Shown here: one piece after another, positions 6,866 through 13,967 of the stretch
Numbering within the stretch: position 1 is the first letter of the stretch
Layout of the letters: each line of letters starts with the position of its first letter
NCBI GenBank assembly: GCA_964516515.1
Contig: CAZEYA010000077.1
Span: forward strand, 1-16,214
Length of the DNA: 16,214 nucleotides
Reading direction: 5' to 3'
Origin: JANNOG01 sp964516515
GTDB taxonomy: Bacteria; Actinomycetota; Actinomycetes; Actinomycetales; JBBAYJ01
The notes under the pieces: generated by a model
Told to the model about the DNA's origin: nothing
Database searches by the model: none
What the model saw: the letters and a program-made list of their open reading frames with translations, nothing else
Translations under genes and position numbers: made by a program

Positions 6866-7443
6866 GCCTGACCTGGGCCGTCGGCGATGGGCGGAGCCCA
6901 GTCCGGCCATTGTGCCGACGCCGCCGACAGGGTCCACTGGCCGTCACTGCTGGTGAAGACCCCGCCGACGAGATCAGGGGTGAAGGTGCCCGTGACGGTC
7001 TCGCCGCTCGCTGCGGCGAGGTCCAGGGAGGCGTCGGTCGCCGTCCCGTAGAGCCAGATCTCGACCGACTCGCCGTCGCAGACGTACGCGACCGCCTCCT
7101 CGCCGGTCACGCTGATCGCGGCCGTGAGATCGGTTCCGGCTACCGCCCCCTTGTAGGTCCAGGTGACGGTCGCGGCGGCCGGGGCGGGAGCGTCCTGGGT
7201 GGCCTTCGCCTGCTGCGCGCGGAGCTCGGCCGCGGCCTGACGGTTCGCGGCGCGCTCGGCGGCCGGATCCTTCACCGGATCCGATCCTGCGATCGAGGTC
7301 TGCGAGTCGGATGGGTCCGGGTTCGGCACCGTCGCGGCGACGGCCGTCTCGGGACGGGCTGAGTTGACGACGTTCGCGACGACGAGACCGCCGGCGAGGA
7401 CGGCGCCGATGGCGAGTGTGACGAGGGGGGTTGAGAGTTTCAC
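6862..7443 (-). CDS. Membrane-anchored or secreted protein of unknown function
   Basis: This is a 193-aa protein I do not recognise by name. It has an uncleaved signal or anchor helix at about residues 5-26 (VTLAIGAVLAGGLVVANVV). A Pro/Asp/Ala-rich segment follows, then an Ala/Gln/Arg-rich, probably helical stretch at 60-82, and a C-terminal beta-rich domain. That domain includes WTYKGAVAGTDLTAAISV and EAVAYVCDGESVEIWLYG, with a single cysteine. The AYVCDG...EIWLYG motif is one I associate with small exported actinobacterial proteins of unknown role. GTG 7443 is chosen because GGAGG stands four bases upstream; longer starts have no such site. It is the first gene of the Rieske/DUF6529 set, and its 3' end overlaps the next start by four bases. 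The palindromic array 7519-7630 lies upstream, where its promoter should be. Confidence 0.72.
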   Translation of the reverse strand: MKLSTPLVTLAIGAVLAGGLVVANVVNSARPETAVAATVPNPDPSDSQTSIAGSDPVKDPAAERAANRQAAAELRAQQAKATQDAPAPAAATVTWTYKGAVAGTDLTAAISVTGEEAVAYVCDGESVEIWLYGTATDASLDLAAASGETVTGTFTPDLVGGVFTSSDGQWTLSAASAQWPDWAPPIADGPGQA

Positions 7444-7518
7444 GGGTCCTCCGTTCCAGAGCTTGGACGAGCTTCTGCTTCTGGTACGTGGCGAGTGCCC
7501 CAACCGGTTCACAGCCCC

Positions 7519-7630
7519 CGGCTCCCTTTGTCGACAAGTGGCGGGGTTGGGGCCCCCTCCCGGCTCCCTTTGTCGACAAATGGCGGGGTTGGGGGTGCTC
7601 CCGGGCTCCCTTTGTCGACAAATGGCGGGT
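7519..7630 (+). repeat. Three palindromic repeats in a 42-bp tandem array
   Basis: Two full 42-bp units and one partial unit each begin CGGCTCCC or GGGCTCCC and carry the core TTTGTCGACAA(A/G) followed by TGGCGGG. Cores are at 7527-7538, 7569-7580 and 7611-7622, exactly 42 bp apart. TTTGTCGACAAA is a perfect 12-bp palindrome. The first two units are nearly identical apart from one core base and several differences near 7553-7558. The family is clearly the same as at 2117-2265, with the same period, orientation and trailing GGCG, but the centre is CG instead of GG/CC, so the DnaA-box match drops to one mismatch. The array ends right at the stop codon of the M20 gene (7631) and lies upstream of the secreted-protein gene. 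Confidence 0.92.
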
Positions 7631-8812
7631 TCAGGAGGCGGCGGCGTGCACCTGCGCGGCGCCCAGCCAACCAGTCAGCAGGGTGCGGGCGACGAGGGCG
7701 ACCACCTCGTCGCCTGGCAGGTAGCGCGGGTCGTGCAGCATCGGGCCCGCCGCACCCTGACCCGTCCCGACGAACAGCATGAGGATCGGCACCTGCAGCC
7801 CGTAGGTGGCGAAGTCGTCGGAGCCGCACGAGGCGAACGAGGCGACCGGCACGTCCAGCTCGGTCAGCCACCGCGAGGTAGCGAGCGCCAGTGCGGGATT
7901 GTTGACCAGCGCGGGCTCCCCTCGCCGGATGTGATAGGTCCCCGTGCAGCCGTGGGCGGAGGCGATGCCCTCGACGGTGCGCCGGATGTCGGCGTGAAGC
8001 CGGTCGGCATCCTCGGCCCGCATCGTGCGCACCGTCCCCGCTGCGCTCGCCTGGTCCGGGATGACGTTCGGCGCCCCGGCACCTGACAGCTGCGTCATCG
8101 TCACCACGACTGGCTGCATCGGGTCTACCGCCGAACGGGCGGCGTCCTGCATCGCCAGCACCGCCCGGCACAGCGCGGGCACCGGGTCGACCGCGAGGTG
8201 AGGGTAGGCGCCGTGCCCGCCCCGTCCGGTGATCGAGATCTCGACCTCGTCGACCGCAGCATTGACCGGCCCGGCGTCGGAGGTGACGTGACCCGCCGCG
8301 ACCTGCGGCTGCACGTGCGCGCCGACGAAGGCGACCACCTCGTGCCGGGCCAGCGCGCCCGCAGTGACGATGTCCTGCGCCCCCGTCGGGCCCACCTCCT
8401 CCCGCGGCTGCAGCACCACCGCCAGCCCGACCGGCAGGTCCAGCCCGCGCGCGGCCCGGGCCAGGGCGGTGATCGCGGCGAGGTGGACGTCATGACCGCA
8501 GGCGTGCATCGCACCATTGGTCGAGGCGTATGCCGCGCCGGTGAGCTCGACCATGGGCAGCGCGTCCAGCTCGGCCCGCAGCCCGATCGCCGGTCCTGGT
8601 GGGCCCAGGCGCAGGATCCGTCCGGTGCCGGCGACCACCTCACGCACCAGGTCGGCGCCGATCGCCTCGGTGACCCGGAGCGCGGTCGGCTCCTCCTGCC
8701 CGGAGACGCACGGCGAGGCGTGCAGCTCGTGTCGCAGCGCCACCGCACCCGGCAGTTCGACCGCCAGGGCCTGCGTCCACTGCCGGGCCAGCTTCTCCAG
8801 GCTGTCGCTCAT
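7631..8812 (-). CDS. M20-family metal-dependent amidohydrolase/peptidase
   Basis: This 393-aa cytoplasmic enzyme resembles the M20D branch (hippurate, N-acetyl or indole-acyl amino-acid hydrolases). Visible metal-site elements are RAELDALPM (79-87), HACGHDVH (103-110, including the Cys of this branch) and the catalytic Glu pair in QPREEVGPTGA (138-139). GAHVQPQ (His166) and the C-terminal LHDPRYLPGD complete the site. The dimerisation or lid domain shows GRGGHGAYPHLAVDPV (197-212) and APNVIPDQASAAGTVRTM. It probably cleaves an amide bond, releasing an amine or amino acid from an acyl conjugate. It is the last gene of the permease-ligase-regulator-amidohydrolase operon, starting 10 bp after its neighbour. 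In this context a gamma-glutamyl or N-acyl amide is a plausible substrate, but that is inference. Confidence 0.93.
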   Translation of the reverse strand: MSDSLEKLARQWTQALAVELPGAVALRHELHASPCVSGQEEPTALRVTEAIGADLVREVVAGTGRILRLGPPGPAIGLRAELDALPMVELTGAAYASTNGAMHACGHDVHLAAITALARAARGLDLPVGLAVVLQPREEVGPTGAQDIVTAGALARHEVVAFVGAHVQPQVAAGHVTSDAGPVNAAVDEVEISITGRGGHGAYPHLAVDPVPALCRAVLAMQDAARSAVDPMQPVVVTMTQLSGAGAPNVIPDQASAAGTVRTMRAEDADRLHADIRRTVEGIASAHGCTGTYHIRRGEPALVNNPALALATSRWLTELDVPVASFASCGSDDFATYGLQVPILMLFVGTGQGAAGPMLHDPRYLPGDEVVALVARTLLTGWLGAAQVHAAAS

Positions 8813-8822
8813 GACGAAAGAG

Positions 8823-9962
8823 TCACTCGGCGAGCCCGTACACCCGAGCAGCGTTGCGCCGCCCGATCATCGTGGCAACCCGGGCGGCGTCGGCCGCCGA
8901 CCACTCGCCCGCATCGACCCGGGCCGCGAACAGCTCCGTGAGCCCGGCACGGAAGCACAGCGCGCCGAGGGTGTACAGCTCGGGCGCACCGAACGCGTCA
9001 GAGGAGTACAGCAGCTTCGAGAACGGGGTCACGTCGAGCGCCTCGGCCAGCAACGCAGCAGCCCGGGTGGGACCGACATAGTGCGTCGAGGCCCCGACGT
9101 CCAGGTACACATGCTCGAAGATGAGGCTGAGAAACGACGCCTGCCGCGCGTACGGCCAGCAGTGCAGCAGCATCACCGGCACCCGGTGGCGGTGCAGCCA
9201 GTCCGTCAGCAGCGTCGGGTCCACCCGGAACATCCGGATGTCGGAGTCACCGAACCCCACGTGGAACTGGATCGGTAAACCGACGTCCAGGGCGGTTTCG
9301 AGCAGCAGCCGGGTCAGCACGGGATCCGCCAACCGCCATCGCCCGTCCGGCGACGGCGAATCGCTCAGCCAGCGGGCGGCGGCAGCAGTGACGGCGGCCG
9401 GCTCAGGCGGCGTGGGGTCGAGGTCGAGGCCGACGCGGTAGGCGGCGATCGATTTCACCCCGACGGCCCCCACCTCGTCGATCGCGGCCCGCAGCGCGAC
9501 CGAGTACGTCGCGGCGAACTCTGACGGCTCTACTCCCGCCGCGGCGACCGACTCGGCGACCGCCTCCAGCCGCACGATGTGGTGCGCCCGGCCACCGGCG
9601 ATCGCCGCCAGCTCCTCCGGTGTGCTCAGCCCATCCGGCAGGTGCCCGGTGTCGACGCAGAAGTCCGAGGTCGCCACGCCCGCGAGGAGCCGTCGGGTCG
9701 CCTCCGCGCCGCCCAGGTCCGCGCGGCGGGCCAGATACGCCTCGCGAGGGGCGTGCGGTTCCAGGTCGAGCAGCGGCGCGCAGTGCCGCCGGATCGCCAG
9801 CCCCACCGGGGCGTCGAAGTTGGTCATCCCCGCCGCCGGCGCGCCCCCCTCGCTGATCAGCGCTTCGAGTCCCGCGGCGTCCAGCTCGCCGCTCACCACG
9901 CCGTGGCAGTGGTGGTCGATGAGCGGCATGCTGTCGATCACGTCGGCCAGCGGCTCGGTCAT
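8823..9962 (-). CDS. TIM-barrel amidohydrolase, FluG N-domain-like
   Basis: This 379-aa enzyme belongs to the amidohydrolase superfamily. Metal and catalytic candidates are H18 and H20 of IDHHCH near the N-terminus, K170 in GVKSIAAYRVGL, H234 in IQFHVGFGD, H267 in MLLHCWPY and D322 in LYSSDAFG. This arrangement, with the KSIAAYR and FHVGFGD motifs, matches bacterial proteins similar to the N-terminal half of fungal FluG, where an amidohydrolase is fused to a glutamine-synthetase-like domain. Here the GlnA-like partner is a separate gene two places upstream. ATG 9962 has AAGGAG eight bases upstream and overlaps the regulator stop as ATGA. A much longer in-frame extension upstream was rejected because it overlaps the whole regulator gene. 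Likely role: hydrolysis of an amide or deamination in the pathway; the substrate is unknown. Confidence 0.88.
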   Translation of the reverse strand: MTEPLADVIDSMPLIDHHCHGVVSGELDAAGLEALISEGGAPAAGMTNFDAPVGLAIRRHCAPLLDLEPHAPREAYLARRADLGGAEATRRLLAGVATSDFCVDTGHLPDGLSTPEELAAIAGGRAHHIVRLEAVAESVAAAGVEPSEFAATYSVALRAAIDEVGAVGVKSIAAYRVGLDLDPTPPEPAAVTAAAARWLSDSPSPDGRWRLADPVLTRLLLETALDVGLPIQFHVGFGDSDIRMFRVDPTLLTDWLHRHRVPVMLLHCWPYARQASFLSLIFEHVYLDVGASTHYVGPTRAAALLAEALDVTPFSKLLYSSDAFGAPELYTLGALCFRAGLTELFAARVDAGEWSAADAARVATMIGRRNAARVYGLAE

Positions 9963-10861
9963 GGTCGGGGCTCCTTCGTGCCGGGGACGGCGTGGAACGG
10001 CTCGGACTCGACCTCGGTGGACAGCGCGTCGTAGCGCTCCATCCGCCGCCGCGGCGCCCCGCCGAGGACGTCGACCACCGTCGCCACCAGCGTCTCCACG
10101 ACCGCGTAGGCCGGCGTCATGATCGCGATCGGCGAGCCGGTCTCGATCGTGGTCGCCACCACGTGATGGGCCACCGCCGCCAGCGGCGACAGCAGATGGT
10201 CGGTGAACAGCACGAGAGTGGCGCCCTGCTCGGCTGCGGCGCGACCGAACTCGATGGTGTCGCGCTGGTAACGGCGGTAGTCGAACACGACGACCACGCC
10301 ACGGCGGTCGATGTCCAGCAGGGCGCTGTGCCGGGCACCGGGATCGCCCGGTATCAGCTGGACACCGGTGCGCAGCACCTGCAGGTGCAGGGCCAGCGAC
10401 TCCGCCAGCACCCGGCTGAACCGTCCACCGGTGAGCCACACCCCCCGCTTCGGGCGGACCAGCAGGCGCGCCGTCGCGGCCAGGTCCGCATCGGCCGCCA
10501 GCCGGTCGAGGTCGCCGACCACCGCCTCGGTGATGGCGCGCCGCACCGCCTCGACGGTCCCGGCGGCGGGTTCGCGGGGCAGCACGTCCAGCGGTGACGT
10601 CCAGCGCTGAGCGAGTTCCTCGCGCAGGTGCCGCTGGAAGTCGGGGTACCCGGCGAACCCCAGCTTGACCACGAGGCGGAGCACGGTCGGGCTGCTGGTG
10701 CCCGCCTGCTCGGCGACGCTGGCCAGCGGTTCGAGCCCGGACAGCGGGTAGCGGGCGAGCAGGGTGCGCGCCACCCGCGACTCGGCGGGCGCCAGCGCCG
10801 GCAGGCTGCGTCGGATCAGCTCCGGAACGGTCTCGGCGCGCGCGGGCGTCAGTAGACCCAC
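9959..10861 (-). CDS. MurR/RpiR-family transcriptional regulator
   Basis: This 300-aa DNA-binding protein has an N-terminal RpiR helix-turn-helix (about residues 10-84). It includes LAPAESRVARTLLARYP, PLASVAEQAGTSSPTVLRLV and the typical KLGFAGYPDFQRHLREEL. A SIS-like domain (about 125-265) has GVWLTGGRFSRVLAESLALH and LFTDHLLSPLAAVAHHVV. Where classical SIS domains carry the phosphosugar-binding S-x-S-G-x-T, this protein has FDYRRYQRDT (residues 193-202), so the ligand is probably not a sugar phosphate. The GTG start at 10861 overlaps the end of the GlnA-like gene by 13 bases, and no other start codon lies nearby. It sits third in the operon and is the obvious candidate for controlling the cluster through the divergent 13743-13967 region. 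Confidence 0.92.
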   Translation of the reverse strand: MGLLTPARAETVPELIRRSLPALAPAESRVARTLLARYPLSGLEPLASVAEQAGTSSPTVLRLVVKLGFAGYPDFQRHLREELAQRWTSPLDVLPREPAAGTVEAVRRAITEAVVGDLDRLAADADLAATARLLVRPKRGVWLTGGRFSRVLAESLALHLQVLRTGVQLIPGDPGARHSALLDIDRRGVVVVFDYRRYQRDTIEFGRAAAEQGATLVLFTDHLLSPLAAVAHHVVATTIETGSPIAIMTPAYAVVETLVATVVDVLGGAPRRRMERYDALSTEVESEPFHAVPGTKEPRP

Positions 10862-12246
10862 CGGAACGCTCGGGCGACGTTCTCCGGCGACTCCTCGGCC
10901 ACTCTGGCCACCTCGCCGCGGCGCACCGCGACGACGGCACCCGCGAGCAGATCGCCCAGCGCCTGCCGCAGCACCGGCGACGCCTCGAACGCGTCAGCGG
11001 CGGCCGACAGGTCGGTGGGCAGCCGCCTGATGCCGAGCCTGGCGCGCTCGGCGTCGCTCAGCGCCGCCGGGTCGCCGTCGACCGGGTCCCCGAGCGGCAG
11101 CGAACGCTGGACACCGGAGGTCCCGGCGGCCAGCAGCCCGGCCAATGCCAGATACGGGTTGGCCGCGAGATCGGTGGACTTGATCTCGACGTTCGCGGCC
11201 CGATCGCGGTTGCCCACCATCCCGGCGACCAGCCGCACCGCCGCCTCGCGATTCTCGTGGCCCCAGCAGGCGTAGGCACCGGACCAGTTCGAGGGCAGCA
11301 GCCGCAGGTAGCTCGACGGGCTGGGGGACAGCAGCGCGGACAGCGCTGGCAGCTCGGCGATGATGCCCGCGACGAAGGACTGCGCGTAGGGCGTCATACC
11401 GAGCGGGCCGTCGCCCACGGCGTGCAGGTTCTCGCCGTCCCGCCACGCCGAGAGGTGGATGTGCCCGCCGCTGCCGACCCCGCCGGCGACGACCGACGGC
11501 GCGAACGAGATCAGCAGCCCGTGGTTGCGCGCGACGGCCCGCAGCGTCTGGCGCACCAGCACGCTGCGGTCGGCCGCGCCGACCGGGTCCAGCGCGCCGA
11601 CCGAGACCTCGTACTGCCCGGCCGCGTACTCCGGGTGCAGTTGGTGGACGTCGACGCCCTGCTCGGCGAGCGCGGCCAGCGCGTCGGCGCAGAAGTCACT
11701 CTGCTCGACCAGCCGGGTCATGCCGTAGGCGGGACCGGTGCAGGCCGGCTCGAACTGGGCCGGGGGGGCGTCAGACAGGCCGAGAGCGAACTCGATCTCG
11801 ACGCTCGCCCGGAACGTGACGCCGTGGCCGGCCAGGTCGGCGACCAGCCGACGCAGCAGGGAACGGCTGCACCCTGCATGAACCTCGCCGTCCTGGGTCA
11901 GCCGGTCGATCGGCGCCCACGCCCAGCCGGGTTGCGCGGCCAACACCACCAGGGCGTCGAGGTCCGGGAAGTGCCGCAGGTCCCCCTGCGGCCCGCCGGC
12001 CAGGTCGGTGCTGACCAGCGAACCGTCGGAGAGCATGGTGTCGAAGACCGGCGACATCCCGACCCCCCACGAGACCGCGCTGACCAGGCCGGTCACCGGA
12101 ATCGCCTTGATCCGGTTGATGCCCGCGGTGTCGACCCATGACAGCACCACGCCCGCAACCCCCTGGCTGGCCAGCTGCTCGCTCAGCTCACCGGCCAGGG
12201 CGACGTCCCCAGGACGACCGCCGGGGACGGGGTCCAGCGTCGTCAC
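10849..12246 (-). CDS. Glutamine synthetase-like gamma-glutamyl ligase
   Basis: This 465-aa protein has the full GS fold. The N-terminal beta-grasp shows VVLSWVDTAGINRIKAIPV. The catalytic domain has metal-binding Glu in SVEIEFALG (E150, E152), HPEYAAGQYEVSVGALDP (E206, E213), SGGHIHLS (H262/H264), YLRLLPSNWSGAYACWGHEN (R315), NREAAVR (R333) and NVEIKSTDLAANPYLALAGL. The last motif carries Lys356 where GlnA usually has Arg (x-E-V-R). Such divergence and the cluster context favour a GlnA-like ligase joining glutamate to an amine (compare PuuA, GlnA3/GlnA4 and the FluG C-domain) over housekeeping ammonia assimilation. GTG 12246 is chosen because GGAGG lies four bases upstream and GTGA overlaps the permease stop; a longer in-frame start inside the permease gene was rejected. 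Substrate unproven. Confidence 0.92.
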   Translation of the reverse strand: MTTLDPVPGGRPGDVALAGELSEQLASQGVAGVVLSWVDTAGINRIKAIPVTGLVSAVSWGVGMSPVFDTMLSDGSLVSTDLAGGPQGDLRHFPDLDALVVLAAQPGWAWAPIDRLTQDGEVHAGCSRSLLRRLVADLAGHGVTFRASVEIEFALGLSDAPPAQFEPACTGPAYGMTRLVEQSDFCADALAALAEQGVDVHQLHPEYAAGQYEVSVGALDPVGAADRSVLVRQTLRAVARNHGLLISFAPSVVAGGVGSGGHIHLSAWRDGENLHAVGDGPLGMTPYAQSFVAGIIAELPALSALLSPSPSSYLRLLPSNWSGAYACWGHENREAAVRLVAGMVGNRDRAANVEIKSTDLAANPYLALAGLLAAGTSGVQRSLPLGDPVDGDPAALSDAERARLGIRRLPTDLSAAADAFEASPVLRQALGDLLAGAVVAVRRGEVARVAEESPENVARAFRWVY

Positions 12247-13742
12247 GCCACCTCCGACGTCGTCGTCCCGGCGCGGGAGTCGTCGCCGCCGGGGCGCAGG
12301 CCCTCCGAGGCGGTCAGCCGTTCCCCGGCCCGCCGGGAGACGTCCGGCCGGGTGAGCACCAAGGCCACCGCCAGCAGCAGCCACACAGCGCAGACCAGCG
12401 GCAGCCAGGCGGCGGGGCCGCTCGGGTAGGGCGAGACGTTACGGAGCAGCGTGTACCCGAGGACGACGAGCGCGAGCACGGGGATGATCAGTTCCCAGCG
12501 GGCGATCCGGTTGTCACCACTGAAGAAGACCACGCGGATCGCGCCGATCGTCGCCAGGGCGTAGGCGACCAGCAGGATCAGGGTGCCGATGGTCGCGCTG
12601 TAGAGGAACACGTCGAACGGGGCGGCGCTGAATACCAGCGCCATGACCGCGATGATGACGAACATGGTGACGACGACCGCGAGCGCGGCGGTGACCGGGG
12701 TGCGCCGCACCGGCGAGACCGTGGCCATCTCCTTCGGCAGCACGCCGTCTCGCGACAGCGCGTAGACCAGCCGGGAGGCGGCGACCGAGCAGGCCAGCGC
12801 GCACCCGAACGCGCTGACCGCCGCGCCGAGGGTGATGAGGTCGCCGACCCAGGCCCCGATGAACGTCGTGCCGAGGTCGCCCATCAGCGCCCCGGAGTTC
12901 GCGAAGGCCTCCAGACCCGCCTCGTCGGTGCCGAACCCGATGACCTCGACCCAGGTGACGAAGACGAAGTACACGCCGCCGAAGATCGCAGTGCCGAGGA
13001 TGGCGCGCGGGATGTCCCGCCGTGGCCGCTTGGACTCCTCGCCCAGCGTCGCAGCCGCCTCGAACCCGGCGAACGACAGGAAGCCGAAGACCACGCCGAG
13101 GAACAGCGCCGAGGCGTCCGTGCCCGACGGCACCGTGAACGGCGACAGCGTCAGCGTCTTGCCCTCATCACCGTTGGCCACTCGGATCAGCACGACCAGC
13201 GCGACGATCAGGATGAGCAGCACCGTGACGACCTCGACGACCAGCAGCACCCGAGTGCTGCGGTGCACCGGCGCGATGGTCAGCCACAGCACTCCCAGTA
13301 GCCCGATCCCGCCGACCAGGAACGGCGCCCACTCGGGCGGGGAGTTCCAGACGCCGATGATGTCGAGGAACGTGGTGCCGAAGATGCCGGTCGCCATCGC
13401 GGTGACGACGCCGTAGAACGTATAGGTGCCGAGCAGGCCCCAGCCGGCGACGACGCCGGTGCGGGCGCCCAGGGTGGCCCCGACGAAGCCGTAGACCGAG
13501 CCGGAATGGTTGAACCGCTGGCACAGCCGGACGAACGTCCACGAGATCAGCAGCACGCCGACGAGGGCGATCGCGAAGGCGAGCGGTACGGCGCGGCCGA
13601 CACTGCCGACCGTGCCCTGCGGGTTGATGTTGGCCGCCATGGAGGGGGCCATCAGCGCGATCGAGATGCCGATGGTCTCCCAGACGTTGAGCTCTCGGCT
13701 GAGCCGCGGGGAGGGGGTGCCGGTCGGGGTGTCAGTAGCCAT
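12243..13742 (-). CDS. APC-superfamily amino acid/amine permease
   Basis: This 499-aa inner-membrane transporter has about twelve predicted helices. The N-terminal LSRELNVWETIGISIALMAP with MAANINPQG matches helix 1 of APC carriers. GFLSFAGFEAAATLGEESKR then PRRDIPRAILGTAI is the highly conserved helix 6 and following loop (F-x-G-F-E-x-x-x-x-x-x-E-E). SRLVYALSRDGVLPKEMATV and RRTPVTAALAV mark helix 8 and its loop. Family members import amino acids, polyamines or ethanolamine with protons or by exchange. The start is ATG 13742 with a perfect AGGAGG five bases upstream. It is the first gene of a five-gene operon and overlaps the GlnA-like gene as GTGA, so the ligase probably acts on what this permease brings in. 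It diverges from the PLP decarboxylase. Confidence 0.94.
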   Translation of the reverse strand: MATDTPTGTPSPRLSRELNVWETIGISIALMAPSMAANINPQGTVGSVGRAVPLAFAIALVGVLLISWTFVRLCQRFNHSGSVYGFVGATLGARTGVVAGWGLLGTYTFYGVVTAMATGIFGTTFLDIIGVWNSPPEWAPFLVGGIGLLGVLWLTIAPVHRSTRVLLVVEVVTVLLILIVALVVLIRVANGDEGKTLTLSPFTVPSGTDASALFLGVVFGFLSFAGFEAAATLGEESKRPRRDIPRAILGTAIFGGVYFVFVTWVEVIGFGTDEAGLEAFANSGALMGDLGTTFIGAWVGDLITLGAAVSAFGCALACSVAASRLVYALSRDGVLPKEMATVSPVRRTPVTAALAVVVTMFVIIAVMALVFSAAPFDVFLYSATIGTLILLVAYALATIGAIRVVFFSGDNRIARWELIIPVLALVVLGYTLLRNVSPYPSGPAAWLPLVCAVWLLLAVALVLTRPDVSRRAGERLTASEGLRPGGDDSRAGTTTSEVA

Positions 13743-13967
13743 CGTTGCCTCCTGGGTTCGATGGCGCCGCAGCAGCGGGCGTCAGGCCTCTGATGAAATC
13801 TCAGATACATGCCGGGTGTAAATAGCGGCCGTGTGAAATTCTCGTAACATCACCGCCGAGGGCGTCGGGGCGCCCCGGCACCGACTGCACCGCTCGGCAT
13901 GATTCGATGAGCGACGCCTGGTCTGCGCACTGCAGCCACTTCCACTCCGACCCACGGAGACCAGACG
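13743..13967. promoter_or_regulatory. Divergent control region with two TGAAAT motifs
   Basis: This 225-bp gap serves both the permease operon (minus) and the decarboxylase (plus). Its middle part, about 13790-13855, is clearly AT-richer than the rest of the window. It holds TGAAATCTCA (13794-13803, a 10-bp palindrome with one mismatched pair) and TGAAATTCTC (13834-13843, containing GAAATTC), 40 bp apart. These are candidate operators for the RpiR-type regulator of the operon. Ribosome-binding sites at both ends are clear: AGGAGG before 13742 and GGAGA before 13968. I could not assign -35/-10 boxes with confidence on either strand. Confidence 0.5.

Noticed and set aside
7364..8086. Long plus-strand reading frame across the repeats (peptides with repeated LPLSTNGG or APFVDKW)
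   Set aside because: It is produced by the 42-bp repeat unit and by antisense of the M20 gene; no ribosome-binding site or homology.
9963..10940. Long N-terminal extension of the amidohydrolase reading frame
   Set aside because: It overlaps the complete regulator gene in another frame and has the low-complexity Arg/Pro/Gly composition of a shadow frame. ATG 9962 has a good ribosome-binding site.
12247..12384. Upstream extension of the GlnA-like gene
   Set aside because: It lies inside the permease gene; GTG 12246 has GGAGG upstream and a coupling overlap.
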